The notes under the pieces: model-generated
What the model saw: only the letters and a program-made list of their open reading frames with translations
What the model was told of the DNA's origin: nothing
Databases searched by the model: none
Shown here: positions 26,325-38,300 of the stretch, piece by piece
How positions within the stretch are numbered: position 1 is the first letter of the stretch
Layout: every line of letters starts with the position of its first letter
Assembly (NCBI GenBank): GCA_020199835.1
Contig: JAIVJV010000001.1
Location: 186,001 to 250,000 of the forward strand
From: Acidobacteriota bacterium
GTDB lineage: Bacteria; Acidobacteriota; Blastocatellia; Pyrinomonadales; Pyrinomonadaceae
Length of the DNA stretch: 64,000 nucleotides
Reading direction: 5' to 3'
Program-made: the position numbers and the translations under genes

Positions 26325-29300
26325 ATGTCAGAAACAAACGACCTACTCGCACGTCGCAGATCAGAACTCGCGTCTCGTCGCGAAGCGCTGTCAGCACTCA
26401 AGCAGAAGGAGCTTGAGCGACTCCTCAACAGATCTGTTGCTGAAGAAACGCCGGCGGGAGTAATTCCCCCGCGTCCGGCGGACGAACCGGCCCCCCTCTC
26501 GTTTGCGCAGGAACGGTTGTGGTTTTTGTATCAGTTGGAACCGGAGAGCACCGCTTACAACGTTAGCATCCCTTTGCAGATCACGGGCCGACTGAATCTT
26601 ATCGCGCTCAGCCACAGTATCAGCGAGGCAGTACGGCGTCACGAGTCACTACGTACCACCTTCGTTGCAATCGATGGAAAGCCGGTTCAGCTTGTCAGCC
26701 CCGGGCAAAATCTCGAAGTTCCGCTCGTAGACGTTTCTTCGTTGCCGGAACCGGCACGGCGCGACGCCGTGCGCCGATTGGTTCACCTGGGCAGCGTGCG
26801 GCCGTTTGACCTTGCTAAAGGTCCGCTGTTTCAACCGACGCTGATCCGCGTCGCAGAAGAGGAGCACGTGCTGCTCGTGCTGCTGCACCACATCATCATT
26901 GACGAGTGGTCGAAACAGCTCCTGGTGCGTGAAGTCGGCGAAATTTACCAGGCCTTCAATCGCGGTGAATCATCGTCGCTGCCGGAGTTGCCGATACAGT
27001 ACGCAGACTTTGCGCACTGGCATCGCCAATACTTGCGTGGCGAAGTGCTCGAGCAAGAGCTCTCGTATTGGCGCACACAGTTGGACGAGAGCCCTGCGAT
27101 GCTGAATCTTCCGGTCGATCGTCCGCGGCCGCCGGTGATGACCTACGACGGTGATGCGTTACCCATCGTGGTGCCGGAAGCGCTGGCCGAAAAACTGCGG
27201 GAACTGACGCGAGCGGCAGGAACATCGCTGTTCATGACGTTGCTGGCCTCGTTTCAGATGCTGCTCTCGCGGTACACGGGCCAGGATGACATCGTTGTTG
27301 CGACACCCGTGACTGGACGGCGCTCGGTAGATACCGAATCACTCATCGGCTTCTTCGTGAATACCGTGCTGGTACGGACGAGGCTCGACGGGAACCCGCG
27401 TTTGAAAGAGGTGATCCATCGTGTGCGTGAGGTGGTCCTCGAAGCACAAACGCACGCGGATCTGCCGTTTGAAAAACTGGTCGCGGAACTCCATCCCGAA
27501 AGAAGTCTAAGTCATGGACCATTGTTCGAGGTGATGTTCGTTTTCACGAGCAAGCCGCGAACCCTGGTGGAGATGCAGGACATAAGTATCAGCCTCCTCG
27601 AGTTGCTCCCGGCTACAGAGAAGTTTGGATTGACGTTTGAGATCTCTGAAGGATTTGAGGGACTGGGCTGCCTACTCAGCTATCGCACAGACCTGTTTGA
27701 TCGATCGACGATTGAGCGGCTGGGAAGACACTGGCAACGATTGCTGGAAGCAATGACGGCTGATCCGGACCAGCTACTGTCGCACGTTGCGTTGTTAGAC
27801 GAAGAGGAAAAAGCGCAGGTGCTGACGCAATGGAATGACACTGCGGCCTCCTGGCATGAGTTTTCCTTCCTTAACCTTTTTGAGAAGCAGGTCGAATCTA
27901 TTCCGGATGCCGCCGCAGTGCAGTTCGGCGAGCAGCAGTTGAGCTACGGCGAACTAAACGCGCGAGCAAATCAACTGGGCCATCATCTGCGGGCTCTCGG
28001 CGCCGGCGCCGACACCCGCATTGGCATTTGTCTGGAACCCGGTTTGGAGATGGTGACAGCAGTTCTCGGCGTGTTGAAGTCGGGCGCAGCCTACGTCCCG
28101 TTGGATCCTGCGTATCCAGCTGAACGTATCAGCCTGATGCTCCATAACGCTGACTGTTTAGTGTTGCTCACGAACGAAACGTTAGCAGCCACACTGCCCG
28201 AAATCGAAGCCAGGGTTCTGTACCTCGACAAAGATTGGCAGCAGATTGCGACGCACAGCAGCAGCGCGCCCGCGGTGAAAATTGATCCGGAGAACCTCGT
28301 TAACGTCATCTACACCTCCGGTTCGACGGGCGTTCCCAAAGGCGTCGCCATGACGCACCGCGCGCTCGGCAACCTCGTGTGCTGGCAAATAACGGAATTT
28401 CCCGAATCGCGAAGAACACTCCAGTTCGCCAGTTTGAGTTTTGATGTCTCCTTCCAGGAGATCTTCACGACGTGGTGTTCGGGCGGAACCTTGCTCCTGG
28501 TCAACAACGAGCAGCGCCACGACGTCAACCGGATGCTCGCATTCCTCACGGCAGAGCAGGTGGAACGCATCGATCTGCCCTTTGTGTATCTGCAACATCT
28601 CGCTGAAGCTTCTGAGCAGAGCGGAACCGCGCCCGTAAGTCTTCGTGACGTAATTGCGGCGGGTGAGCAGTTGGAGTGCACCACTCAAATCAAACAGCTA
28701 AGCGAGCGGCTGGGCTTTCGGCTCTACAACCACTATGGCCCCTCCGAAACTCACGTCGTAACGCAACATGAGTTGCGCGGAGTGCCACACGAATGGCCCA
28801 CGCACGCTCCCATTGGAAGACCGATTGCGAACGCGCAGATCTACATCCTCGATTCGAGCCTGCAGCCCACACCGGTCGGGGTAGCGGGAGAACTGCTCAT
28901 CGGCGGCACGAACCTCTCCCGCGGTTACCTGAATCGTCCGGACTTGACGGCAGAACGATATGTTCCCAATCCCTTCAATGCAGGTTCAGGCGAGCGCCTC
29001 TATCGCACAGGTGATCTCGCCCGCTATCTGCCCGAGGGCACGATTGAATTTCTGGGCCGCATCGACTCGCAGGTCAAGATTCGTGGTTTTCGCATCGAGT
29101 TAGGTGAGATCGAAGCGACACTGAGACAACATCCAGACGTAGTTCACGCCATCGTTACGCTTCACCAGGACGCGTCGCGACAAAAACGTCTTGTTGCGTA
29201 CGTCGTCGGAAAAGCAGGAACACCGCCAAATATACACGGCCTGAAGGCGTGGCTTAAAGACCGTTTGCCCGCCTACATGGCGCCGTCCGACTGGATCACC

Positions 29301-32300
29301 CTCGACGATCTGCCGCGGACGCCGAGCGGAAAGATCAACCGTGCGGCGTTGCCGGCGCCGGAGGTAGAACACGCCGTCGAGAGTTCGACGTTTACGCCTC
29401 CACAGACGCTGGTTGAAGAGCTACTGGCGGCGATCTGGCAGCGGGTATTGAATCTCGAACGCGTATCGAGAAACGACAACTTCTTCTGGCTCGGTGGTCA
29501 CTCGTTGCTGGCTACGCGCATCACCTCTCGCGTTCGCGATGCATTCCACGTCGATTTACCGGTACGTGTTCTGTTCGAATCACCCACGATCGCAGAGTTG
29601 GCGACACGCATCGAGCGCTTGATACAAGCGGGTTCTGCGCTGGAAGCGCCGTCCCTACATCGCCAGTCTGCAGATGAACCGCTGGTTCTGTCGCACGCAC
29701 AGGAGCGCCTGTGGTTCCTGGACCAGCTAACACCGGGCAGCAACGCGTACAACCTGCCCATCGCAATGTATATCAGCGCGGATCTGAACGTATCTGCGCT
29801 CGAGCAGGCGCTGTTTGAAGTGGTGCGGCGGCACGAAGTGCTCCGAACCACGATCGAGGTCGCAGCTGGTCAGCCGCGGCCGATAATCGGGCCGCTTAAC
29901 TCGGTGAAGTTGTCACTGGTTGATTTGCGGTCTCTAAGCCGCGAGCAGCAGGAGGCTCACGCGACGCGCTTAAAAGACGAGGACGCACTGCGGCCATTCA
30001 ACTTGTCGACCGGACCATTGGTGCGGATGACCCTGCTCCATTTCAGCGCCGATCGGTACTTGTTGTTGACGAACATGCACCACATCGCGAGTGATGGCTG
30101 GTCCATGGAAGTGCTGCTACACGAGATGGAGAGCCTCTACAAAAACTTCTCCACTGGCTCACCGTCACCGCTCGCCGAACTCGACGTCCAGTACAGTGAT
30201 TACGCTGCGTGGCAACGCACACGGCTGCAGGGCGAAGTACTCGAGGCGCAGGTCGACTACTGGAAGCGTGAGTTGGAAGGTGCGCCGACGTTGCTCGATT
30301 TGCAACGCGAGCAGGCGCCTGCCGCAATCCGTACCGGACTGGCGGTGAACATTCCGGTCGCGTTCTCACCCGAGGTGTCGCGTGCCTTGCGCGACTTCAG
30401 CCGGCGTGAGGGATCGACGTTGTTCATGACGTTGATGGCCGGTTTCCACGTGCTGCTGCGTCGCTACACAAGTCAAAACGACATTCTCATCGGGACGCCA
30501 ATCGCCGGCCGTAGCCGCGCCGAGCTCGAGCCACTGATCGGATTCTTCGTCAACATGGTCGTGCTCAGGACGAACTTCGACGGCGATCCGAGCTTTGCGG
30601 ATCTCCTCAAACAGGTGAGGGAAGCGGCCCTCGGCGCCTACTCGCATCAGGATGTTCCGTTTGAACGACTCGTTGAAGAGTTGCAACCGGAACGAGCAAT
30701 GGGTCGCAATCCGATTTTCCAGGTTGTGTTTGCACTCCAGAACGTCGAACAGCCCACGATGCAAATGGATGGTGTGAGCGCGCCCGTCGGAGCCACGCCG
30801 CGCCCAGAAACGAAATTTGATCTCGAGCTATATCTTCAGGACACCGCAAACGGCCTTAAAGGCTCATTTGTGTACAGCGCCGACCTGTTCGAGCCCGCGT
30901 TCGTCGAACGAATGGTCCAGCGTTTCCAATACCTGATGGAGAAGGTTGTGACGCAGCCCACGGCAAGGTTGTCTACCCTCTTGCTCCTCCAGGAGAGGGA
31001 GTATGAACAAATCGTCGAGGATTGGAACGACACGACAGTCGCGTTGCCCACAGCGTGCATTCATCAACTTTTCGAGCAGCAGGCAGAACAACAGCCGAAC
31101 GCAATCGCAGTTGAGTCTGAGAATGAGCAGCTTACTTATCGCGAGTTGAACGAACGGGCCAATCGTCTTGCGCGACGGTTGCGACGTGAAGGAGTGGGTC
31201 CGGAAGTATTTGTTGGTGTCATGCTGGAACGATCCGTTGATTTGATCGTGGCGTTGCTCGGAATCGCGAAGGCGGGTGGCGTTTACGTGCCGATCAATTT
31301 GAATGATCCGGAGAAGCGGATCGAGTTCATTTTGGAAGATGCGGGTGTGACGACGCTGGTGGCCGCGGGCTACGGTGAAGAGACACCAGGAGACCGGGAT
31401 GTAAGCGTCGTTTATGTTGACCAGTTAATCGAAGAAGCGTGTACGAATCTGGAAACGGATCTCACCTACGATAATCTCGCGTACCTGATGTACACGTCCG
31501 GTTCAACCGGAACGCCCAAAGCTGTTGGCATTACGCACCGAAACATCGTTCGGCTCGTGAGAGGCGCAAACTATGCGGACCTAAGCGCAAACCATGTCTT
31601 CCTCCAGTTCGCGCCCGTTTCGTTCGATGCCTCAACGTTTGAAATCTGGGGTTGTTTGCTGAACGGCGCCCGGCTCGTCGTGTTTCCGCCACACCTGCCC
31701 TCACTCGCCGAACTCACCGATTTCGTCAACCAAAAGCAGGTGACGACGTTGTGGTTGACCGGCGGACTGTTCCACCAGTTGGTCGACAGCGACGCCGGAC
31801 GGATGAAGACGCTCCAGCAGTTGCTGGCCGGTGGTGAAGCTTTGTCTCCGGCTCACGTCAGCAAGGCGTTGGACCAGATGAACGGGTGCCGTTTGATCAA
31901 CGGGTATGGACCAACCGAGACGACGACGTTTGCGTGTTGCTACCGTATCACTGCGGATTTCCCCGGACCGTCAGTGCCTATTGGCCGCCCGATTTCCAAT
32001 ACGACGGCTTACGTGCTGAACGCGTTTCAACCTGCCGGCGTCGGTGAACGCGGTGAACTGTTTATTGGCGGTGAGGGACTCGGACGTGGGTATCACAACC
32101 GGCCTGACCTCACGGCGGAACGCTTCATGCCGGATCCATATGCGGTTGTTCCGGGGCGCCGGCTCTACCGCACTGGAGATGCCGCACGTTACCTGGACCA
32201 GGGACTGATTCGATTCCTCGGGCGCGTGGACAATCAGGTTAAGATTAGCGGCTTCAGAATCGAACCCGGTGAGATCGAAACGGTACTCGCCGACCACCCA

Positions 32301-35300
32301 GCGGTAGCAACCGCCCTCGTGCTCGCAAGAGAAGGATCCAATGGTGAACGCCGTCTCGTCGCTTACTTTGTAACAAACGGCGGACCAGCCACTAGCGGTG
32401 ACGAGTTGAAGCGGTACCTTCAGGAGCGACTACCTGGTTTCATGGTGCCGAGCGCGTGGATACGGCTGGATGAACTGCCGCTGACAGCGAATGGCAAAGT
32501 CGATCGCGCAGCGTTGCCGGATCCCGATCGAGCTCGGCAGGAATCGAGCTCGGCATTTCAGGCTCCACGAACGCAGACGGAGGAAATCCTCGCCGGCATT
32601 TGGACGCGAGTGCTCGGTGTCGAGCAGATCGGGAGGGAAGACGACTTCTTCTCGCTCGGCGGCTATTCCCTGTTGGCTACGAGGATCATCTCTCGCGTGC
32701 GAGAAAGTTTTAAGGTGGAGCTGCCAGTGCGCGCCATATTTGAGTGGCCGAGGCTGGAAGACCTTGCGTTACGGATTGAAGAGACAATCCGCGCGGGAAG
32801 CACGCTTGTGACGCCGCCATTGGAGCGAGTTGAAACGCTCGAACAGTTGCCGCTGTCTTACGCGCAGCAGCGATTGTGGTTCCTTGACCAGTTAATTCCC
32901 AATAACACTGCCTACAACATCCCCGTCGCTTTCCGCGTGCGCGGCCCGATCGACATTCCTGTTCTGGAGCAGAGCCTTAACGAGACAGTGAAGCGTCACG
33001 AATCGCTGCGCACAAACTTCGTCAACGTAGACGGCGATCCGATTCAGGTCATTGCTGACAGTCGTGTCCAGGAGCTGCCGATTATCAATCTCCAGGAGTT
33101 CGCGCCAGCCGAACGCGAATCTGTGGTCACACAATTCGCTCTCGCTGAAGGTCAGCGTCCGTTCGACCTGACCTCGGATCCACTATTCCGGACCATTCTT
33201 TTCCGCCTGGCCGACGACGACCACGTGCTGTTAGTGGTGATGCATCACATCGTTTCCGACGGATGGTCCATCGACGTTCTGCTGCGCGACGTGCCGCGCG
33301 TTTACAAAGCGCTTGCTCACGGTGAGCCCGCGGTATTGCCGGAGCTGCCGATTCAGTATGCCGACTACGCGCGATGGCAGCGTAACTGGCTGCAAGGCGA
33401 CCTCCTCAAGCAAGAACTTTCGTACTGGCGAAATCAGCTGGCGGGCATTCCTCCGGAGTTGAACCTGCCGACTGATCGGCCACGTCCGTCAGCTTTGTCG
33501 CTGACGGGAAGCGCGGTCGTGTTCGAGGTGCCGCCGTCCTTGACTGAAAGACTCCGCGCTTTGAGTCGCGCCGAAGGGAGCACGCTCTTCATCACGTTGC
33601 TCGCGTCGTTCCAGATGTTGCTCGCCCGTTACACCGGACAAAACGACATTCCGGTGGGAACGCCGATCGCTGGTCGCCGCTGGGTCGAGATAGAAGATTT
33701 GATCGGGTTCTTTGTGAACACTCTGGTAATGCGCACAAGGCTGCACGGAAATCCGAGTATCCGCGAGGTGCTGCGCCGCGTGCGCGAAGTGACTCTCGAA
33801 GCGCAGACACACCAGGATGTTCCGTTTGAAAAACTGGTGGAAGAACTACAGCCGGAGCGCACGCTCAGCCATGGACCGTTGTTTCAAACGATGTTTGTCT
33901 TCCAGAACGATGCGCAGTCCACGCCAGTCGACGAAGAGCTTGGATTCTCCACCTTCGAGCTCAACTATGGAACTGAGAAGAACGATTTGACGCTCCAGGT
34001 AGTGGAACAGCAGCACAGGCTGATGGGTTCGCTTGGTTACAGCACGGATCTGTTTGACGAAAGCACGATCAGGCGCATGACGGCCCACCTGCTTCAGGTT
34101 CTGGAAGCCGTAGTGACGAATCCTGAACAATCAGTGCAAAAGATCGAGCTGCTGAGTGCCGCCGAGCGCCGGCAGATGCTCATGGAGTGGAACGCGACGG
34201 ACCAATCGTTGCCGGAGAATGTCTGCGTTCACGAGTTGTTTGACCGGCAGGTTGAACTAACCCCGGATGCCGCTGCGGTGAGTTTTGAGGACCACCAGTT
34301 GTCGTACGCGGATCTGCATCGCAGAGCGAACCAATTGGCCCACTACCTGCGCCGAGCAGGAGTTGGGCCGGAAGCTCCGGTCGCTGTGTATCTTGAGCGA
34401 TCGGTAGACCTGATCGTTGCGTTGCTCGGCGTGCTGAAAGCTGGCGGCGCCTACCTGCCGCTCGAGACGGCACACCCGAAAGGCCGCGTGGGATTTGTAC
34501 TCAACGATGCACGCGCGGGCGTGATCCTGGCTCACGAACGTACCGCCACAATGCTGCCGGAACACAAAGCGCGAGTAATCTGTCTTGATACCGATTGGCC
34601 CATCATCGCGGCGGAATCCGACGAGACGCCCGCGAGCATCATCACCGGCGAGAATTTGGCATACGTGATCTACACCTCAGGATCGACCGGTCGCGCAAGG
34701 GGCGTGATGGTCCAGCACCGATCGGTGGTGAACCTGGCCGTCTCATTGCGCAAGCGGGTTTATCCCGCGGATTCGTCGCCACGACGCGTTAGCGTCAATG
34801 CGCCGCTGATGTTCGACTCCTCGGTCAAGCAACTGATCCAACTGCTGTACGGACACGAACTCTGCATCATTCCTGAGGAAGTTCGCATAGACGGCGACGC
34901 ATTAGTCAATTACCTCAAGCTTCAGGAAATCGATGTTCTTGATTGCACGCCGTCGCAATTGCGGTTGATGTTGGCGACGCAAATCTTCGCGAGTTATTCA
35001 AAAGCGCCTTCATTGGTGCTCGTCGGTGGCGAAGCGGTTGACGACGAGACCTGGCAACTACTCGCTGGGAGGAAACACACGACCTTCTTCAACGTTTATG
35101 GTCCAACAGAGTGCACGGTTGATACGACCGTGCATCGCATCGAGCCGTCCTCAACTGAAGTGCTGATAGGTCGTCCACTCGACCACGTACAGACTTACCT
35201 GCTCGACATGAACCATCAGCCAGTGCCACTTGGGGTTGCCGCTGAACTGGTAATTGGTGGCGCCGGCGTAGCCCGCGGTTATTTGTCAGATGCGCATTTG

Positions 35301-38300
35301 ACGGCCGAGAGGTTCGTGCCGGATGCGTTTAGCGGGGAAAGTGGAGCTCGCCTGTATCGATCCGGCGATCGCGCGCGCTATCGACCCGACGGCGAGATCA
35401 GCTTCCTGGGTCGGCTTGATAATCAGGTGAAGATTCGTGGACACCGCATCGAGCCGGGGGAAATCGAAGCCGCATTGCGCAGGGACGCGCAGGTCCGTGA
35501 AGCCGTCGTCCTCGATAAAGATGAGCGGCCGGGAGACAAACGGTTGGTCGCTTACATCGTCGCCGAGCCACGCGCAAACCTGTCGCTGTCTGGACTACAA
35601 AAGAGCCTGAGAGAACAGCTGCCCGACTACATGATGCCGAGTGGTTGGGTGCTGCTTGATGAAATTCCGTTGACGCCTAACGGCAAGGTTGATCGCGCCG
35701 CATTGCCGGACGCCGGACGAATGCGACTCGATACGGCGCAGAGCTTTGTTGCTCCGCCGACACTGATCGAGGAAGCGCTCGCCGCGATCTGGCGCGAGGT
35801 GTTGAACCTGGACCAGATCGCCACTGATGACAACTTCTTCTGGCTCGGCGGACACTCGCTGGTCGCCACGCGTATCACCTCCCGTATCCGCGAGAGTTTT
35901 CACGTCGAACTACCTCTCCGCAGCCTCTTCGAGTCGCCCACTCTCGCCGGCCTGTCTCAACGGATCGAACAGGCGATGCGCTCAGGCGCCAGCATCGCGA
36001 CGCCGCCACTCAAAGCGCTGCCGGACCACGACCGCATACCGTTGTCGTATGCACAACAGCGCTTGTGGTTCCTGAACCAGTTGATGCCCGGCAGCAATGC
36101 TTACAACTTGCCGGCGGAAATGGTTGTCAACGCTCAGATAAACATTGGTGGGCTGCAACAGGCTTTGAGTGAAGTTGTGCGGCGTCACGAAGCGTTGCGC
36201 ACGACGTTCACCCTCATGGGAAGTGAGCCGGTGCAAACGATCAATCCTCCTGCCGCTATCGAGTTGCCCCTCGTCGACCTGCGCGGGTTAAAGCCTGAGG
36301 AGCAGCAACTCGTAGCTGCGCGTTTGAAGGACGAAACTTCTCTGCGGTCATTTGATCTCGCGCGCGGGCCACTGGTCCGGACGCACCTGATCCGCGTGGA
36401 CGAACAAGAGTCTCTCGTGCTGCTGAATATGCACCACGTCGTGACGGACGGTTGGTCTATGGGTGTGCTGCTGCACGAAATGGAAACTCTGTATCAGTCG
36501 TTCGCGCAGGGTTTGCCGTCACCGTTGCCTGAACTCGAAGTGCAGTACGCGGACTATGCGCGGTGGCAACGTGACTGGTTGCAAGGTCAAGTCCTGAAGG
36601 AGGAGGTTGCCTTCTGGAAACGGCAACTCGAAGGCGCGCCGACGTTGCTGGAGCTGGAGACAGACCATCCACGCCAAACGACGCGCGCACTCCGCGGCGC
36701 ACAACAACCAATCATTTTCTCAGACGAAGTCTCCCAGTGGTTGCGAGAGTTTCACCGCCAGGAAGGCGCGACGCTCTTTATGACACTGATGGCCGGATTC
36801 CACGCTCTGTTGTGGCGGTATACGGGCCAGACCGACATTCTGGTCGGAACCCCCACCGCAGGCCGCAGCCGCATTGAACTCGAAACGATGATCGGATTCT
36901 TCGTCAACATGATTCCGATCCGGACCAGCTTCAGCAAAGTTCCGACGTTCCGAGAACTGGTGACTCAGGTGAGAGACGCTTCACTCGCTGCATACACTCA
37001 TCAGGATCTGCCCTTCGACAAACTGGTCGAAGAATTACAGCCGCGACGTTCGCCGGGTCGAAACCCGATCTTCCAGGCGATCCTTGCGTTTCAGAATGCC
37101 GCGCCGGAATTGTCGCTGGCCAAAGTGAGTTTGCCGGCCGGTGCGCCGGTGAGTGCCGACGTGAAGTTTGATCTCGAGGTCCATCTCCGCGATACGCCAC
37201 ACGGAGTGATGGGCTGGTTCGTCTACAGTCCTGAATTGTTCGAATCGTCTTTCATCTCGCGCATGGTTCATCACTTTGAACAGCTGTTTGAGAAGGCCAT
37301 GGTCGAACCGGACAGTGAACTGACAACACTGTCGCTGTTGGATGAAACAGAATATCGCCAGGTCGTTGAGGAGTGGAACGACACGGCGGCTCCCGTGCCT
37401 GAAGGTTGTATCCACCAGTTCTTCGAACGGGAGGTTCACCAACGCCCGGATGTGATCGCGCTCGAGTTTCAGGATGAACAAATTACTTATCGCGAACTGA
37501 GCGAACGCGCTAATCGCCTCGCGCGACGACTGCGACGTGAAGGGGTAGGTCCGGAAGGGTTTGTCGGCGTGATGGTGCCGCGATCGGTAGATTTGATTGT
37601 AGCGCTACTCGGCATCGCGAAAGCGGGGGGCACTTACGTCCCGATTAATCTGAGTGATCCGGAGAAACGGACTGCGTTCATTTTGGAAGATGCGGGCGTA
37701 AGGACGCTGGTTACGACAACGGCCAACGCTACTGCCTTAGGAGAAAACAACTTCACGCTGGTGAAGGTTGATCAGTTAATCGAAGAGTCCTCTAGCGATC
37801 TCGAAACCAATTTCAACCCGGATAGTCTCGCCTACTTGATGTACACCTCCGGATCAACGGGAACCCCGAAAGGTGTGGGCATCACTCATCGGAATATCGT
37901 CGGCTTCGTCAAGGCTGCCAATTACGCAAAACTGGATGCAGAAGAGATCTTCCTGCACCTCGCCCCGATCTCTTTCGATGCTTCCACGTTTGAGATTTGG
38001 AGTGCTCTTTTGAACGGCGCGCGGCTGGTGGTCTACCCGCCTGGTTTGCCGTCGCTAAGTGAGTTGGGAGAGCTCGTGGCCCGCACGCAGGTCACGACGT
38101 TGTTCCTGACCACCGGACTGTTTCACCAGTTTGTCGATACGAACGTGACCACCATCGGCGCGGTGAGGCAACTACTTACCGGTGGCGACGCGTTGTCTCC
38201 CACACTGCTGCAAAAGGGACTCGAGCAGATCGAAAACGTTTCGATCGTGAACTGCTATGGACCGACTGAGTCAACAGTGATGGCGTCCACTTACCGCGTT

